Origin: an uncultured Alphaproteobacteria bacterium
GTDB lineage: Bacteria; Pseudomonadota; Alphaproteobacteria; UBA7985; CAJQQZ01
Direction of reading: 5' to 3'
NCBI GenBank assembly: GCA_905480575.1
Contig: CAJQQZ010000034.1
Span: 1-39,893 of the forward strand
DNA: 39,893 nucleotides
The notes below the pieces were generated by a model that made no database searches, was not told the origin of the DNA, and worked only from the letters and a program-made list of their open reading frames with translations. The first letter of the stretch is position 1. Each line of letters opens with the position of its first letter. A program made the position numbers and the translations under genes. Below, in pieces: positions 16,990 to 25,255 of the stretch.

Positions 16990-18345
16990 ATGACGAAAGC
17001 TTGTTGTGGACCAGGCTACGCCAGTCCAGCGGAGGCTATGAAAGCACCGCGCGAAAAATTGCTTTACACAATCGCCATTTACACGGGTACCGGTATCCAA
17101 AAGCCGGACTATCTTTGCACCATCGACAATGACCCTGACAGTCCAACCTATTCACAAGTGATCTCGCGTTGTGAAATGCCGGGTATTGGTGACGAGCTGC
17201 ATCACATGGGCTGGAATGCTTGTTCGTCATGCTTCGATGATTCATCGATGGCGCGGAAGTATATGATTGTTCCTGGTGTGCGCTCGACCAATCTGCACAT
17301 CATTGATTGCGCGACGGATCCTCGAAATCCATCTTTGTTCAAGGTGATCTCAGGTGACGAGATCAAAGCGAAGACAAACCTTTCGGCACCACACACCGTT
17401 CACTGTCTGGGATCTGATATTATCATCTCCATGCTGGGTGATGCGAAGGGTGAGGCACCGGGTGGCTATCTTCATCTCAACAAAGACTTCGAGATTGTTG
17501 GCCGTTGGGAAAACTCGATGGGAGACATTCCGTTCGGTTATGATTTTTGGTACCAACCACGCCACAATGTGATGGTCAGTTCCGAGTGGGCTGCACCGAA
17601 TACTTTCATGCCGGGCTTTGACTTGGAAGAAGTAGGCCATTTGAAATACGGTCGCCGCCTTCATCTTTGGGACTTTGAAAAGAAAGAGCCCATGCAGACT
17701 ATGTACTTGGGCGAAGATGGTTTGATTCCTTTGGAAGTCAGATTCCATCATGATCCTGATTCTACCCACGGTTTCTGCGGTGCAGCTCTGTCAGCTAACA
17801 TCATCCATTGGTGGAAAGATGACGATGGTGAATGGGTGTGGGAAAAGATCATTGATGTGGAGAACGAACCACATCCAGAGTGGCCGATCCCAGTACCTGG
17901 TGTGATTTCTGTCATCTTGTTGTCGATGGACGATAAGTATCTTTACCTCTGTAACTGGTTGCACGGCGACATCCGCCAATATGATATCTCCGATCCTCAC
18001 AAGCCCGTTTTGACAGGGCAGGTTTGGATGGGTGGTCTGCTGAACAAAGCACCAGAAGTGAATGGTGTTAAGGTGACGGGCGGCCCACAAATGATCCAGC
18101 TCTCCCTGGACGGCAAACGTCTCTATGTGACGACATCGCTATTCTCGACATGGGATAATCAGTTCTATCCCGAAATCCGCACCAACGGTGGCTGTATGTT
18201 GATGGTCAATTGTGACACCGAGAATGGTGGAATGGAAATCGATCCGGACTTTGTCGTTGATTTCGGTAAAGAACCCAACGGTCCGTCTCGTTGTCACGAG
18301 ACCCGCTATCCTGGTGGTGATTGCACAAGCGATATTTGGATATGA
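16990..18345 (+). CDS. mtoX: SBP56-family protein, methanethiol oxidase-like
   Basis: A 451-residue member of the selenium-binding-protein (SBP56) family, close to full family length. Conserved histidine and cysteine stretches are visible: HHMGWNACSSC (about 72-82), APHTVHCLG, EVRFHHDPDSTHGFCG. Bacterial members such as Hyphomicrobium MtoX oxidise methanethiol to formaldehyde, sulfide and peroxide and bind copper. The ATG at 16990 follows GAGGGAAG; an upstream TTG at 16978 is less likely. No Sec-type signal peptide is obvious, unlike periplasmic MtoX, and the SCO1/MauG-type partner genes known for MtoX are absent. The operon instead carries ferredoxin, CoA-binding and rhodanese genes. Symbol is tentative. 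Confidence 0.75.
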   Translation: MTKACCGPGYASPAEAMKAPREKLLYTIAIYTGTGIQKPDYLCTIDNDPDSPTYSQVISRCEMPGIGDELHHMGWNACSSCFDDSSMARKYMIVPGVRSTNLHIIDCATDPRNPSLFKVISGDEIKAKTNLSAPHTVHCLGSDIIISMLGDAKGEAPGGYLHLNKDFEIVGRWENSMGDIPFGYDFWYQPRHNVMVSSEWAAPNTFMPGFDLEEVGHLKYGRRLHLWDFEKKEPMQTMYLGEDGLIPLEVRFHHDPDSTHGFCGAALSANIIHWWKDDDGEWVWEKIIDVENEPHPEWPIPVPGVISVILLSMDDKYLYLCNWLHGDIRQYDISDPHKPVLTGQVWMGGLLNKAPEVNGVKVTGGPQMIQLSLDGKRLYVTTSLFSTWDNQFYPEIRTNGGCMLMVNCDTENGGMEIDPDFVVDFGKEPNGPSRCHETRYPGGDCTSDIWI

Positions 18346-18722
18346 GCGATAATCGCAGGACCCATACGATCACACTCGCCAACCGTGAGGGTGCCACTTA
18401 CAAAGTGAACCAGCACAAGCCCTTGTTGGATCAGTTGCGAGAGCAGGGTGTTGATTTGCCCTATGGCTGTAAGTACGGCGGCTGCATAACTTGTGCCGCT
18501 AAACTGACCGATGGTGAGATTGATCAACGAGCTCAGGTAGCGTTGAACAATCGCCAAATTAATGACGGCTACGTTATTCTTTGCGTTGCGCGCGCTATGA
18601 GCGATTGCACATTTGAGATTGGAGTGGAAAGCCACGACAAGCTTTACCGCAATCCATTCCTTGATCCCCTAAAGCCACACGAACTCAAGGCTGACATAGC
18701 CTCTCCTGTAAAGGAAACTTGA
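18342..18722 (+). CDS. Plant-type [2Fe-2S] ferredoxin
   Basis: A 126-residue protein with the plant-type cluster motif C43-x4-C48-x2-C51 and C81 near LCVARA. The ATG overlaps the stop of the SBP56-like gene (ATGA), so production is coupled. An extra C-terminal tail of about 35 residues follows the ferredoxin fold. It could carry electrons for the SBP56-like protein or for one of the oxygenases in the window; the tight coupling favours the former. Partner not provable here. Confidence 0.87.
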   Translation: MSDNRRTHTITLANREGATYKVNQHKPLLDQLREQGVDLPYGCKYGGCITCAAKLTDGEIDQRAQVALNNRQINDGYVILCVARAMSDCTFEIGVESHDKLYRNPFLDPLKPHELKADIASPVKET

Positions 18723-18724
18723 AA

Positions 18725-19201
18725 ATGACAACACTTGCAGACTTGTCTCACACCAATCACGACGAACCCTACAGCGAAGATTACCTTCAGACGATTCTGA
18801 AGTCGGTCAAGACCATAGCCATGGTTGGTGCTAGTGCGGACAAAACCAAATTCTCCTATGGTGTATTGAGAGTGTTGCATGAAACGGGGTACGACATGGT
18901 TCCGGTTAATCCTCGTTTAGCAGGTGGAGAGATCCGCGGCTTGAAGGTCTATGGCTCGTTGGAGGAAATCGATCGTCCAGTAGATATGGTAGAGGTTTTC
19001 CGAAGCGCTGATGCCTTACTGGGAGTAGCTCATGAAGCGGTCGCTATTGGTGCCAAAGTACTTTGGGGCCAAATCGGTGTTGTTAACGCCGAGGCCGCGA
19101 GAGTGGCGGAAGAGGCAGGCATGAAGGTCGTTATGGATCGTTGTCCTAAGATTGAGCTCTTCCGTCCCTTCTGGAAGCCAAAATTACACTTGAAAATCTG
19201 A
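18725..19201 (+). CDS. YccU-like CoA-binding domain protein
   Basis: A 158-residue Rossmann-like protein of the CoA_binding_2 family: TIAMVGASADKTKFSYGV, then YDMVPVNPRLAGGEIRG, VDMVEVFRS and DRCPKIELFRP at the end. Family members bind CoA but their role is poorly known. It starts a few bases after the ferredoxin stop (ATG at 18725, with an alternative TTG at 18719) and is followed by a rhodanese gene, so it belongs to the sulfur operon. A role in sensing or handling a CoA persulfide or thioester is only a guess. Confidence 0.8.
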   Translation: MTTLADLSHTNHDEPYSEDYLQTILKSVKTIAMVGASADKTKFSYGVLRVLHETGYDMVPVNPRLAGGEIRGLKVYGSLEEIDRPVDMVEVFRSADALLGVAHEAVAIGAKVLWGQIGVVNAEAARVAEEAGMKVVMDRCPKIELFRPFWKPKLHLKI

Positions 19202-19251
19202 CACAGCTGCCACACAACTGACCAACATTTTTACAGAAGCGAGAAGAAACA

Positions 19252-19641
19252 ATGGCTCAGAACATAACCAAGGGATTCAAAGAAATACTTGGCGCAGCGA
19301 TGAAAGCCGTACCAGCTATTTCAGTTGATGAAGCCTTGGAACTGGTTGATTCAGATGATCATGTTTTTGTCGACTTGCGAGACGGTAACGAGCAGGAAGC
19401 AAGTGGCCGCATTCCGGGTGCTATCGCCTCTTCCCGTGGGTTGATGGAGTTTCACATCGACCCTGAAAGCCCAGCCCACAAACCGGCTTTTAATCAAGAT
19501 AAGACCTATGTCTTCTATTGTGCTTCGGGTGGCCGTTCAGCGCTAGCAGCTCAAGTGGCCATGGACATGGGCTTGTCTCCTGTCGTGAACATGAGCGGCG
19601 GTTTTGGCGCTTGGAAAAAGGCTGGCGGTCCATCAGAGTAG
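19252..19641 (+). CDS. Rhodanese-domain sulfurtransferase
   Basis: A 129-residue single-domain rhodanese. The active-site loop is C90-A-S-G-G-R within VFYCASGGRSALAA; FVDLRDGNEQEASGRIPGA is the usual upstream motif. It has no signal peptide and is probably cytoplasmic. As the last gene of the SBP56-like operon it fits transfer or detoxification of sulfide or persulfide released upstream. The ribosome site is GAGAAG before the ATG. Confidence 0.87.
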   Translation: MAQNITKGFKEILGAAMKAVPAISVDEALELVDSDDHVFVDLRDGNEQEASGRIPGAIASSRGLMEFHIDPESPAHKPAFNQDKTYVFYCASGGRSALAAQVAMDMGLSPVVNMSGGFGAWKKAGGPSE

Positions 19642-19660
19642 AGAAGACGTAACGTTCTCT
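19640..19660 (+). terminator. Possible weak terminator after the rhodanese gene
   Basis: AGAGAA and TTCTCT arms flank a nine-base loop immediately at the stop codon, followed by ATAAGTTTGTTTT. The stem is AT-rich and short, so termination is uncertain. Confidence 0.3.
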
Positions 19661-19729
19661 ATAAGTTTGTTTTCCCCTCGTTATCCCTGTAATCGATTCG
19701 TGTCTTGGCTCACAAATTGAGGCCAGGGA

Positions 19730-19758
19730 TTGACATTGTTCTCCAGAAACGTTGTGAT
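19730..19758 (+). promoter_or_regulatory. Possible promoter of the Pot-type operon
   Basis: A perfect TTGACA at 19730-19735 is followed after 17 bases by TGTGAT, which matches four of six bases of a -10 box, 27 bases before the start of the binding-protein gene. Another nearby -10 could be the real one. Confidence 0.4.
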
Positions 19759-19784
19759 GCAACGGAACATTTTGGGAGAATAAA

Positions 19785-20900
19785 ATGACAAAATTCACAA
19801 CAGGCCTAAAGGCCGTTTGCTTGGGCGCTGCTGCTCTGGCTGTTTCTGTTGGTACTACCGCTGCGCAAGAGCGCGTGCTGAAAGTCACCAATTGGGCCGA
19901 ATACATCGGCGAAGAAACCATTGCCAATTTTGAAAAAGAGTATGGCATTAAGGTTATCTACGACAATTATGATTCAGTTGAAGCAATTGACGCTAAGCTT
20001 TTGGCTGGTGACAGTGGCTACGATGTTGTTTCTCACGCGGCTTCACAGATCGCACGCCTCATTCAAGCAGGTGGCATTCTTCAGCCAATCGACAAGTCAA
20101 AGCTCGATAATGTTAAGCACATGGATTCTGCCGTGATGGCTCAGTTGTCAGGTAAGTGGGACCCAGACAACCAGTACGTTGTGCCATACATGTGGGGTAC
20201 ACATGGCGTAACCTATAACAAGGAACTGGTCCTTGAAACCTACCCTGACGCGCCAATCGGTTCGATTGAAATGATTTTCAATCCTGTCCATATGAAAGAG
20301 ATCGCGAAGTGCGGTGTTTCTTTCCTCGATTCACCAACGGACATGGTCCCGATGGCTTTGACCTATCTTGGCTTTCAGCCAGATTCAACCGACAAAGCTG
20401 ACTACGAAAAAGTAGCAGCCTTGTTCGCTGAGATCCGTCCATACATCAAGACGTTCGATAACTACGCTTACCAGAGAATGCCTCAGAAGGAATTCTGTGT
20501 TTCAACAACATGGGGTCCAGATGGCCTGTTGGCACTTTCCGGTGCCGAAGAAGCGAACACTGGTGTAGAACTTGATTTCTTCCTACCTGTTAATCCAGGC
20601 AAGGCGAACTTCTGGGTCGATGGTTGGGTTATTCCAGCTGACGCAGAAAACGTTGAGGATGCACATTTGTTCCTTAACTACATGATGCGTCCAGAAGTTG
20701 CTGCTGGTGACTCAAACTATTCCTGGTACGCGTCTGCAAATGCAACAGCCAAGCCGATGATTGATGAGGCTGTTACTTCCAGTACAGCAGCCTATCCAAC
20801 ACCTGAGCAAGTTGCAGAGATGTATACTCTCAACCCATTGCCACCGAGAGCTGAAAAGGTTCGTACGAGAACCTGGACCAACTTCAAAGCTGGCAACTAA
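19785..20900 (+). CDS. Polyamine ABC transporter substrate-binding protein, PotF/PotD-like
   Basis: A 371-residue periplasmic protein with a clear Sec signal peptide (positive start, hydrophobic core, cleavage probably near TTAAQ at residues 24-28). The mature start RVLKVTNWAEYIGEET is the polyamine-binding (PotF) signature. YDVVSHAASQIARLI, YVVPYMWGTHGVTYN and NFWVDGWVIPADAENVEDAH follow. The family binds putrescine, spermidine or, in relatives, other cationic amines and betaines. GGGAG precedes the ATG. It heads an operon with the ATPase and two permeases. The nearby demethylase genes make a methylated amine a plausible ligand. Confidence 0.87.
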   Translation: MTKFTTGLKAVCLGAAALAVSVGTTAAQERVLKVTNWAEYIGEETIANFEKEYGIKVIYDNYDSVEAIDAKLLAGDSGYDVVSHAASQIARLIQAGGILQPIDKSKLDNVKHMDSAVMAQLSGKWDPDNQYVVPYMWGTHGVTYNKELVLETYPDAPIGSIEMIFNPVHMKEIAKCGVSFLDSPTDMVPMALTYLGFQPDSTDKADYEKVAALFAEIRPYIKTFDNYAYQRMPQKEFCVSTTWGPDGLLALSGAEEANTGVELDFFLPVNPGKANFWVDGWVIPADAENVEDAHLFLNYMMRPEVAAGDSNYSWYASANATAKPMIDEAVTSSTAAYPTPEQVAEMYTLNPLPPRAEKVRTRTWTNFKAGN

Positions 20901-20914
20901 ACAGGCCTAGTATT

Positions 20915-20946
20915 ACGGCGGCACCCACCTTGGGGCCGCCGTTTTT
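20915..20946 (+). terminator. Strong hairpin plus T-run between binding-protein and ATPase genes
   Basis: ACGGCGGC (20915-20922) pairs with GCCGCCGT (20935-20942), with an inner CCC/GGG extension, and runs into TTTTT. It is a textbook intrinsic terminator but lies inside the transport operon. Such attenuators often raise binding-protein levels over the membrane parts. Confidence 0.85.
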
Positions 20947-20981
20947 CTTTCGATAAATCATACTAAAATACGAGGTCGAAG

Positions 20982-22121
20982 ATGGTCGAACCTGTGACCA
21001 CGAGTGACACACCTTGGCTTGAAGCAGATGCAGAGCCTTTGATCCGCATCAAGGGAGTGTCAAAAAAATTCGGTGATTTTACCGCCGTGAACAATGTAGA
21101 TCTCGATATTTACCAAGGCGAACTCTTTTGCCTGCTGGGCGGATCAGGCTGTGGCAAAACAACTTTGCTCAGAATGTTAGCTGGTTTTGAAACGCCGACG
21201 GCTGGTCAAATTTTCATCGATGGCGTCGATATGGTGGATGTGCCGCCTTATGAGCGCCCCACGAACATGATGTTTCAAAGTTATGCGCTTTTCCCGCACA
21301 TGACGGTAGAGAAGAATGTGGCTTTTGGTTTGAAACAGGACAAAGTGCCGAAAGACGAAATAGCGGAACGTGTTCACAACATTCTTAAGCTTGTCGAACT
21401 CGAAGAATTCAAGAAGCGCAAGCCACAGCAGCTTTCTGGCGGACAGCGACAACGCGTGGCTCTTGCCAGAGCGCTCGTAAAAGAACCCAAAGTCCTTTTG
21501 CTCGACGAGCCTTTAGCAGCGCTCGACAAAAAACTGCGCGAACAGACCCAGTTTGAGCTGGCTAATATTCAAGAGCAGGTTGGCGTTACCTTTGTTGTCG
21601 TGACACATGACCAGGAAGAGGCCATGACCCTCTCCACTAGAATTGCGGTCATGGACAAGGGAGAGTTCCAGCAGATTGGAACTCCTACAGAAATTTACGA
21701 ATTCCCTGACAATCGTTTTGTTGCAGACTTCATTGGCTCTGCCAACATCGTTGAAGGCAAAGTAATTGAAGATGGCTCCGACTATGTGTTGGTTTCAACA
21801 GATCTTGGTGACGTTCATATTGATCATGAAGATTCCGTAAAGGAAGGCAGCCAGGTTTGGGTCGCTATTCGACCTGAGAAAATCCAACTCAGTAAAACTG
21901 ATCCCGGGAAATCTGGGCCCAATCACATAACAGGTAAGGTTGATGATATTGGCTATTTGGGGGAGATGTCGATTTACCTCGTACGCCTTGAATCCGGTCA
22001 AATCGTTGATGTTACTTCGCCAAATCAGATCAGGCCTCGGACCAAATCTCAAGGCATAACCTGGGAAGACGAAGTTTATCTTAGCTGGGAATCATCCAGT
22101 GTCATGTTGTTGAACAAGTGA
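20982..22121 (+). CDS. Polyamine ABC transporter ATP-binding protein, PotA/PotG-like
   Basis: A 379-residue ABC ATPase: Walker A GGSGCGKTT (53-61), signature LSGGQRQRVALARA (about 151), Walker B LLLDEPLAALD and the switch histidine in VVVTHDQEEAMTL. A C-terminal TOBE domain (about 285-379) is typical of PotA/PotG. It energises uptake through the two permeases encoded next. Its stop overlaps the start region of the following gene. Confidence 0.9.
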   Translation: MVEPVTTSDTPWLEADAEPLIRIKGVSKKFGDFTAVNNVDLDIYQGELFCLLGGSGCGKTTLLRMLAGFETPTAGQIFIDGVDMVDVPPYERPTNMMFQSYALFPHMTVEKNVAFGLKQDKVPKDEIAERVHNILKLVELEEFKKRKPQQLSGGQRQRVALARALVKEPKVLLLDEPLAALDKKLREQTQFELANIQEQVGVTFVVVTHDQEEAMTLSTRIAVMDKGEFQQIGTPTEIYEFPDNRFVADFIGSANIVEGKVIEDGSDYVLVSTDLGDVHIDHEDSVKEGSQVWVAIRPEKIQLSKTDPGKSGPNHITGKVDDIGYLGEMSIYLVRLESGQIVDVTSPNQIRPRTKSQGITWEDEVYLSWESSSVMLLNK

Positions 22122-22126
22122 TCAAA

Positions 22127-23083
22127 ATGTCTCAGAGCACAGCCAACACATCGCATATAGGATCACAAGGGTTGCTAGCACGCTTATTAAGAAAAATGCA
22201 GTCTAAGTGGCGGACGATTGTAATCGTCATACCGTTTATTTGGTTGCTTTTGTTTTTTCTCGCACCCTTCTTTATCGTTGGGAAAATCAGCTTAGCAGAA
22301 CTGAAAATTGCCAGCCCACCTTTCACAGAAATGTTTGATTGGAAAGATGGTGGTTTTCCTAAAATTCGACTGGTGTTCGACAACTACCTCTACCTTTGGG
22401 AAGATAGCCTCTATTTTCGCACATATCTCAATTCGCTCAAGATCTCGATAATCTCGACATTTATCTGCTTGTTGATCGGATATCCAATTGCTTACGGTAT
22501 TGTGCGTTCAGGACCGATTACAAAACAGTTGCTGCTTTTCGCTGTTATCTTGCCGTTCTGGACGTCGTTCTTACTTCGTGTTTACGCCTGGATGGGGTTG
22601 CTGGCGGATCAAGGCACCATCAACAACTTACTCATCTGGATCGGTCTGATCGACGAACCGATCCGTATGTTGTACAACGAATTCGCTGTCTACGTTGGTA
22701 TTGTCTATACCTACATGCCTTTCATGATCCTACCGCTTTACGCCAATATGGAGAAACTGGACGGGACATTGAATGAGGCAGCAGCGGATCTCGGTTCAAA
22801 GCCAACCAACACCTTCTTTAACGTTACACTGCCGTTGACGATGCCGGGTATTATCGCTGGTTCCTTGTTGGTCTTTATTCCGGCAACCGGTGAGTATGTA
22901 ATCCCTGATTTGCTAGGAGGCGGCAACGTCCTCATGATTGGTCGATTGCTTTTTAACGAGTTCTCCGCCAACACGGACTGGCCCTTGGCTTCAGCAGTCG
23001 CAGTTGTACTGCTTATCCTCTTGGTTCTACCGATGACAATCTATCAGTATTACCAAGGCAAGGCGACGGAGGCTGAGGCGTAG
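22127..23083 (+). CDS. Polyamine ABC transporter permease, PotB/PotH-like
   Basis: A 318-residue inner-membrane permease with six predicted helices and the ABC permease EAA-type loop (NEAAADLGSKPTNTFFNVTL). It has a long periplasmic segment after helix 1, as PotH does. An ATG at 22127 is chosen; a GTG at 22118, overlapping the ATPase stop, would add three residues. It pairs with the next permease. Confidence 0.88.
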   Translation: MSQSTANTSHIGSQGLLARLLRKMQSKWRTIVIVIPFIWLLLFFLAPFFIVGKISLAELKIASPPFTEMFDWKDGGFPKIRLVFDNYLYLWEDSLYFRTYLNSLKISIISTFICLLIGYPIAYGIVRSGPITKQLLLFAVILPFWTSFLLRVYAWMGLLADQGTINNLLIWIGLIDEPIRMLYNEFAVYVGIVYTYMPFMILPLYANMEKLDGTLNEAAADLGSKPTNTFFNVTLPLTMPGIIAGSLLVFIPATGEYVIPDLLGGGNVLMIGRLLFNEFSANTDWPLASAVAVVLLILLVLPMTIYQYYQGKATEAEA

Positions 23084-23085
23084 AT

Positions 23086-23922
23086 ATGTACAACAAACGC
23101 TCCAAGTTCCTCACCTTCATGGTGACTGCCGGGATGGTATTCTTCTACGTGCCGATCATCCTATTGATTATCTACTCCTTCAACTACTCAAAGCTAGTAC
23201 CCGTTTGGGGTGGCTGGTCGACCCGCTGGTATGACGTGCTTTTCCAGTCAGAAGCGCTTTGGAATGCGGTTAGCTTAAGTCTTAGAATAGCGATTGTGAA
23301 CGCGACTTTTGCAACGATTCTCGGAACGCTGGCTGGGCTCGCTATGGTGCGCTTTGGGAGGTTCAGAGGGCGCACCCTTTTTGGAGGTATGTTAGTTGCA
23401 CCCTTGGTGATGCCAGAGGTGATTACAGGCCTTTCGTTGCTATTACTTTTTATTACTTTGAAACAACTCATAGGCTGGCCTTCCGAACGAGGGTTTACCA
23501 CCATCACGATCGCACACATCACTTTCTCCCTAGCCTATGTTGCCGTTATTATTCAGGCCAGGCTTGCTGGGATGGGTCAGACATTGGAGGAGGCAGCGCT
23601 CGATTTAGGGGCAAAACCATTCCGCGTTTTAATTGATATTACGTTGCCGCGCCTTGCGCCGGGCATGGCCGCTGGATGGTTGCTGGCTTTTACGCTTTCA
23701 CTGGATGATCTTGTTATTTCCCGTTTTGTGACTGGTCCAGGGGGTAACACTTTGCCAATTCTGATCTATTCTCGGATAAAGACTGGATTGAAGCCTGATA
23801 TAAATGCGCTGGCGACAATCATGATACTTTTTGTGGCGGCCTGTGTTGCTATCGCGGCTTTGATAATGTTTAGACAGCACAAAAAAACTATGCAGGACGA
23901 GCTAATCGCCAACCAGTCTTAG
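23086..23922 (+). CDS. Polyamine ABC transporter permease, PotC/PotI-like
   Basis: A 278-residue permease with six helices and the loop EEAALDLGAKPFRVLIDITL, the ATPase docking motif. SLDDLVISRFVTGPG is a well-kept PotC/PotI stretch. It starts two bases after the preceding stop codon and completes the four-part importer. Confidence 0.9.
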   Translation: MYNKRSKFLTFMVTAGMVFFYVPIILLIIYSFNYSKLVPVWGGWSTRWYDVLFQSEALWNAVSLSLRIAIVNATFATILGTLAGLAMVRFGRFRGRTLFGGMLVAPLVMPEVITGLSLLLLFITLKQLIGWPSERGFTTITIAHITFSLAYVAVIIQARLAGMGQTLEEAALDLGAKPFRVLIDITLPRLAPGMAAGWLLAFTLSLDDLVISRFVTGPGGNTLPILIYSRIKTGLKPDINALATIMILFVAACVAIAALIMFRQHKKTMQDELIANQS

Positions 23923-23952
23923 TTTCAGTTCGTTTCGCCGTGGAGAGATAGT

Positions 23953-25230
23953 TTGAGCTATCCAAACTCAGTTTATGCTGCAACAGCGGCACCGTTCTTG
24001 AAGCGACCATCATTGGCAGACGAAGTCAGCCATGACGTTTGTGTTGTTGGCGGCGGTTTTACTGGCTTGTCTACAGCTCTTCATCTGGCCACGCGAGGAT
24101 ACAGTGTCGCCTTGCTTGAAGCTGAAAAAGTCGGCTGGGGTGCCTCAGGGCGCAACGGTGGTCAACTCGGCGTAGCGCAGGTTGATTTGCAACCCGACCT
24201 GATGAAGCTTTATGGCCATGACAGCGCCCGGAAGCTTTGGGATATCGCCGATGAAGCGAGGATCTTGGTTAAGAATCTGATCAACGATAACGGCATTGAT
24301 TGTGACTTTAGAGACGGAAACTTGGGCTGTGCCGTGACCCAAAGCGACTTTGATGAATTCAAGGTGCATGCCGACTTTGTAGAGAAGAACTACAACTATC
24401 AAAACTACGGTGTTCTCGAAGCCAGCGAGTTGGCGGATACCGTCGGCTATGGAGGCTATTGTGGCGGGCTGCTTGATATGAGTGCTGGCCATTTGCATCC
24501 GCTAAACTATGTTTTGGGTTTGGCGAGAGCGGCCATGGAAGCGGGTGTTGCGATTTATGAGAACAGTCGTGTTCAGTCTATTCAAAAGGGTGACAAAGCC
24601 TCAGCGCAAACTGACAAAGGGAATGTCATCGCTGATTTTGTTGTTCTTGGCTGCAATGGGTACCTCGGCAGGCTAGCACCAAAAATATCGTCCGAAATTT
24701 TGCCTGCTGATAACTATCAGATAGCAACGGCGCCGCTAGACCAAGAAACAGTGCATTCTATTCTGACAAATAATACCGCTGCTTGGGATACCTCCAAGCA
24801 GGTCTACTACTACCGCAAAACTCCAGACGGACGCCTGATTTTCGGTGGTGGGGTTGGATATCCAGGCCACGAACCCATCGACATTGCAGAGCAAGTGAGG
24901 CATCATCTTTGTAATATTTATCCGCAACTCGCCTCTGTTCAGATCGACTACGCCTGGACTGGAACCTTCGCCGCCACAAGAAACAGACTTCCTTGTTTTG
25001 GGCGGTTAGCCCCTAATGTGCTTTATGCCCACGGCTACACAGGTCATGGGGTTGGGTTGGCAACGATGGCCGGTCGAATCATGGCTGATTGTGTTGCAGG
25101 AACGGCTGAACGATTTGATTTTTTGTCAGCAATGCCAAGGCGTCGTTTCCCTGGGGACGGGCGTTTCAATTATCCAATTTTAACGCTGGGCTTTTTCTAC
25201 ATTTGGCTGATGGATAAAATCAGACTCTAA
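23953..25230 (+). CDS. FAD-dependent amine oxidase, PuuB/OrdL-like
   Basis: A 425-residue DAO-family flavoprotein. It begins with TTG behind GGAGAG; the N-terminal SYPNSVYAATA segment is typical of gamma-glutamylputrescine oxidase (PuuB) and relatives, which supports that start. The FAD motif is VCVVGGGFTGLSTALHLA, followed by GWGASGRNGGQLGVAQ and, near the end, YAHGYTGHGVGLATMAG. It would oxidise a secondary or primary amine to an imine plus peroxide. Position directly after the polyamine importer supports an amine substrate. No glutamyl-putrescine synthetase (PuuA) is present, so the substrate may be a free or N-methylated amine. Confidence 0.82.
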   Translation: MSYPNSVYAATAAPFLKRPSLADEVSHDVCVVGGGFTGLSTALHLATRGYSVALLEAEKVGWGASGRNGGQLGVAQVDLQPDLMKLYGHDSARKLWDIADEARILVKNLINDNGIDCDFRDGNLGCAVTQSDFDEFKVHADFVEKNYNYQNYGVLEASELADTVGYGGYCGGLLDMSAGHLHPLNYVLGLARAAMEAGVAIYENSRVQSIQKGDKASAQTDKGNVIADFVVLGCNGYLGRLAPKISSEILPADNYQIATAPLDQETVHSILTNNTAAWDTSKQVYYYRKTPDGRLIFGGGVGYPGHEPIDIAEQVRHHLCNIYPQLASVQIDYAWTGTFAATRNRLPCFGRLAPNVLYAHGYTGHGVGLATMAGRIMADCVAGTAERFDFLSAMPRRRFPGDGRFNYPILTLGFFYIWLMDKIRL

Positions 25231-25255
25231 CTGTGAGGTATGAAGGATACAGGCT

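Noticed and set aside
14027-19641. A complete DMSP demethylation pathway (DmdA to methanethiol to MtoX).
   Set aside because: No DmdB, DmdC or DmdD-like genes lie between, the two genes are in different operons separated by an IclR gene, and DmdA-related proteins have other substrates. Kept only as a testable idea.
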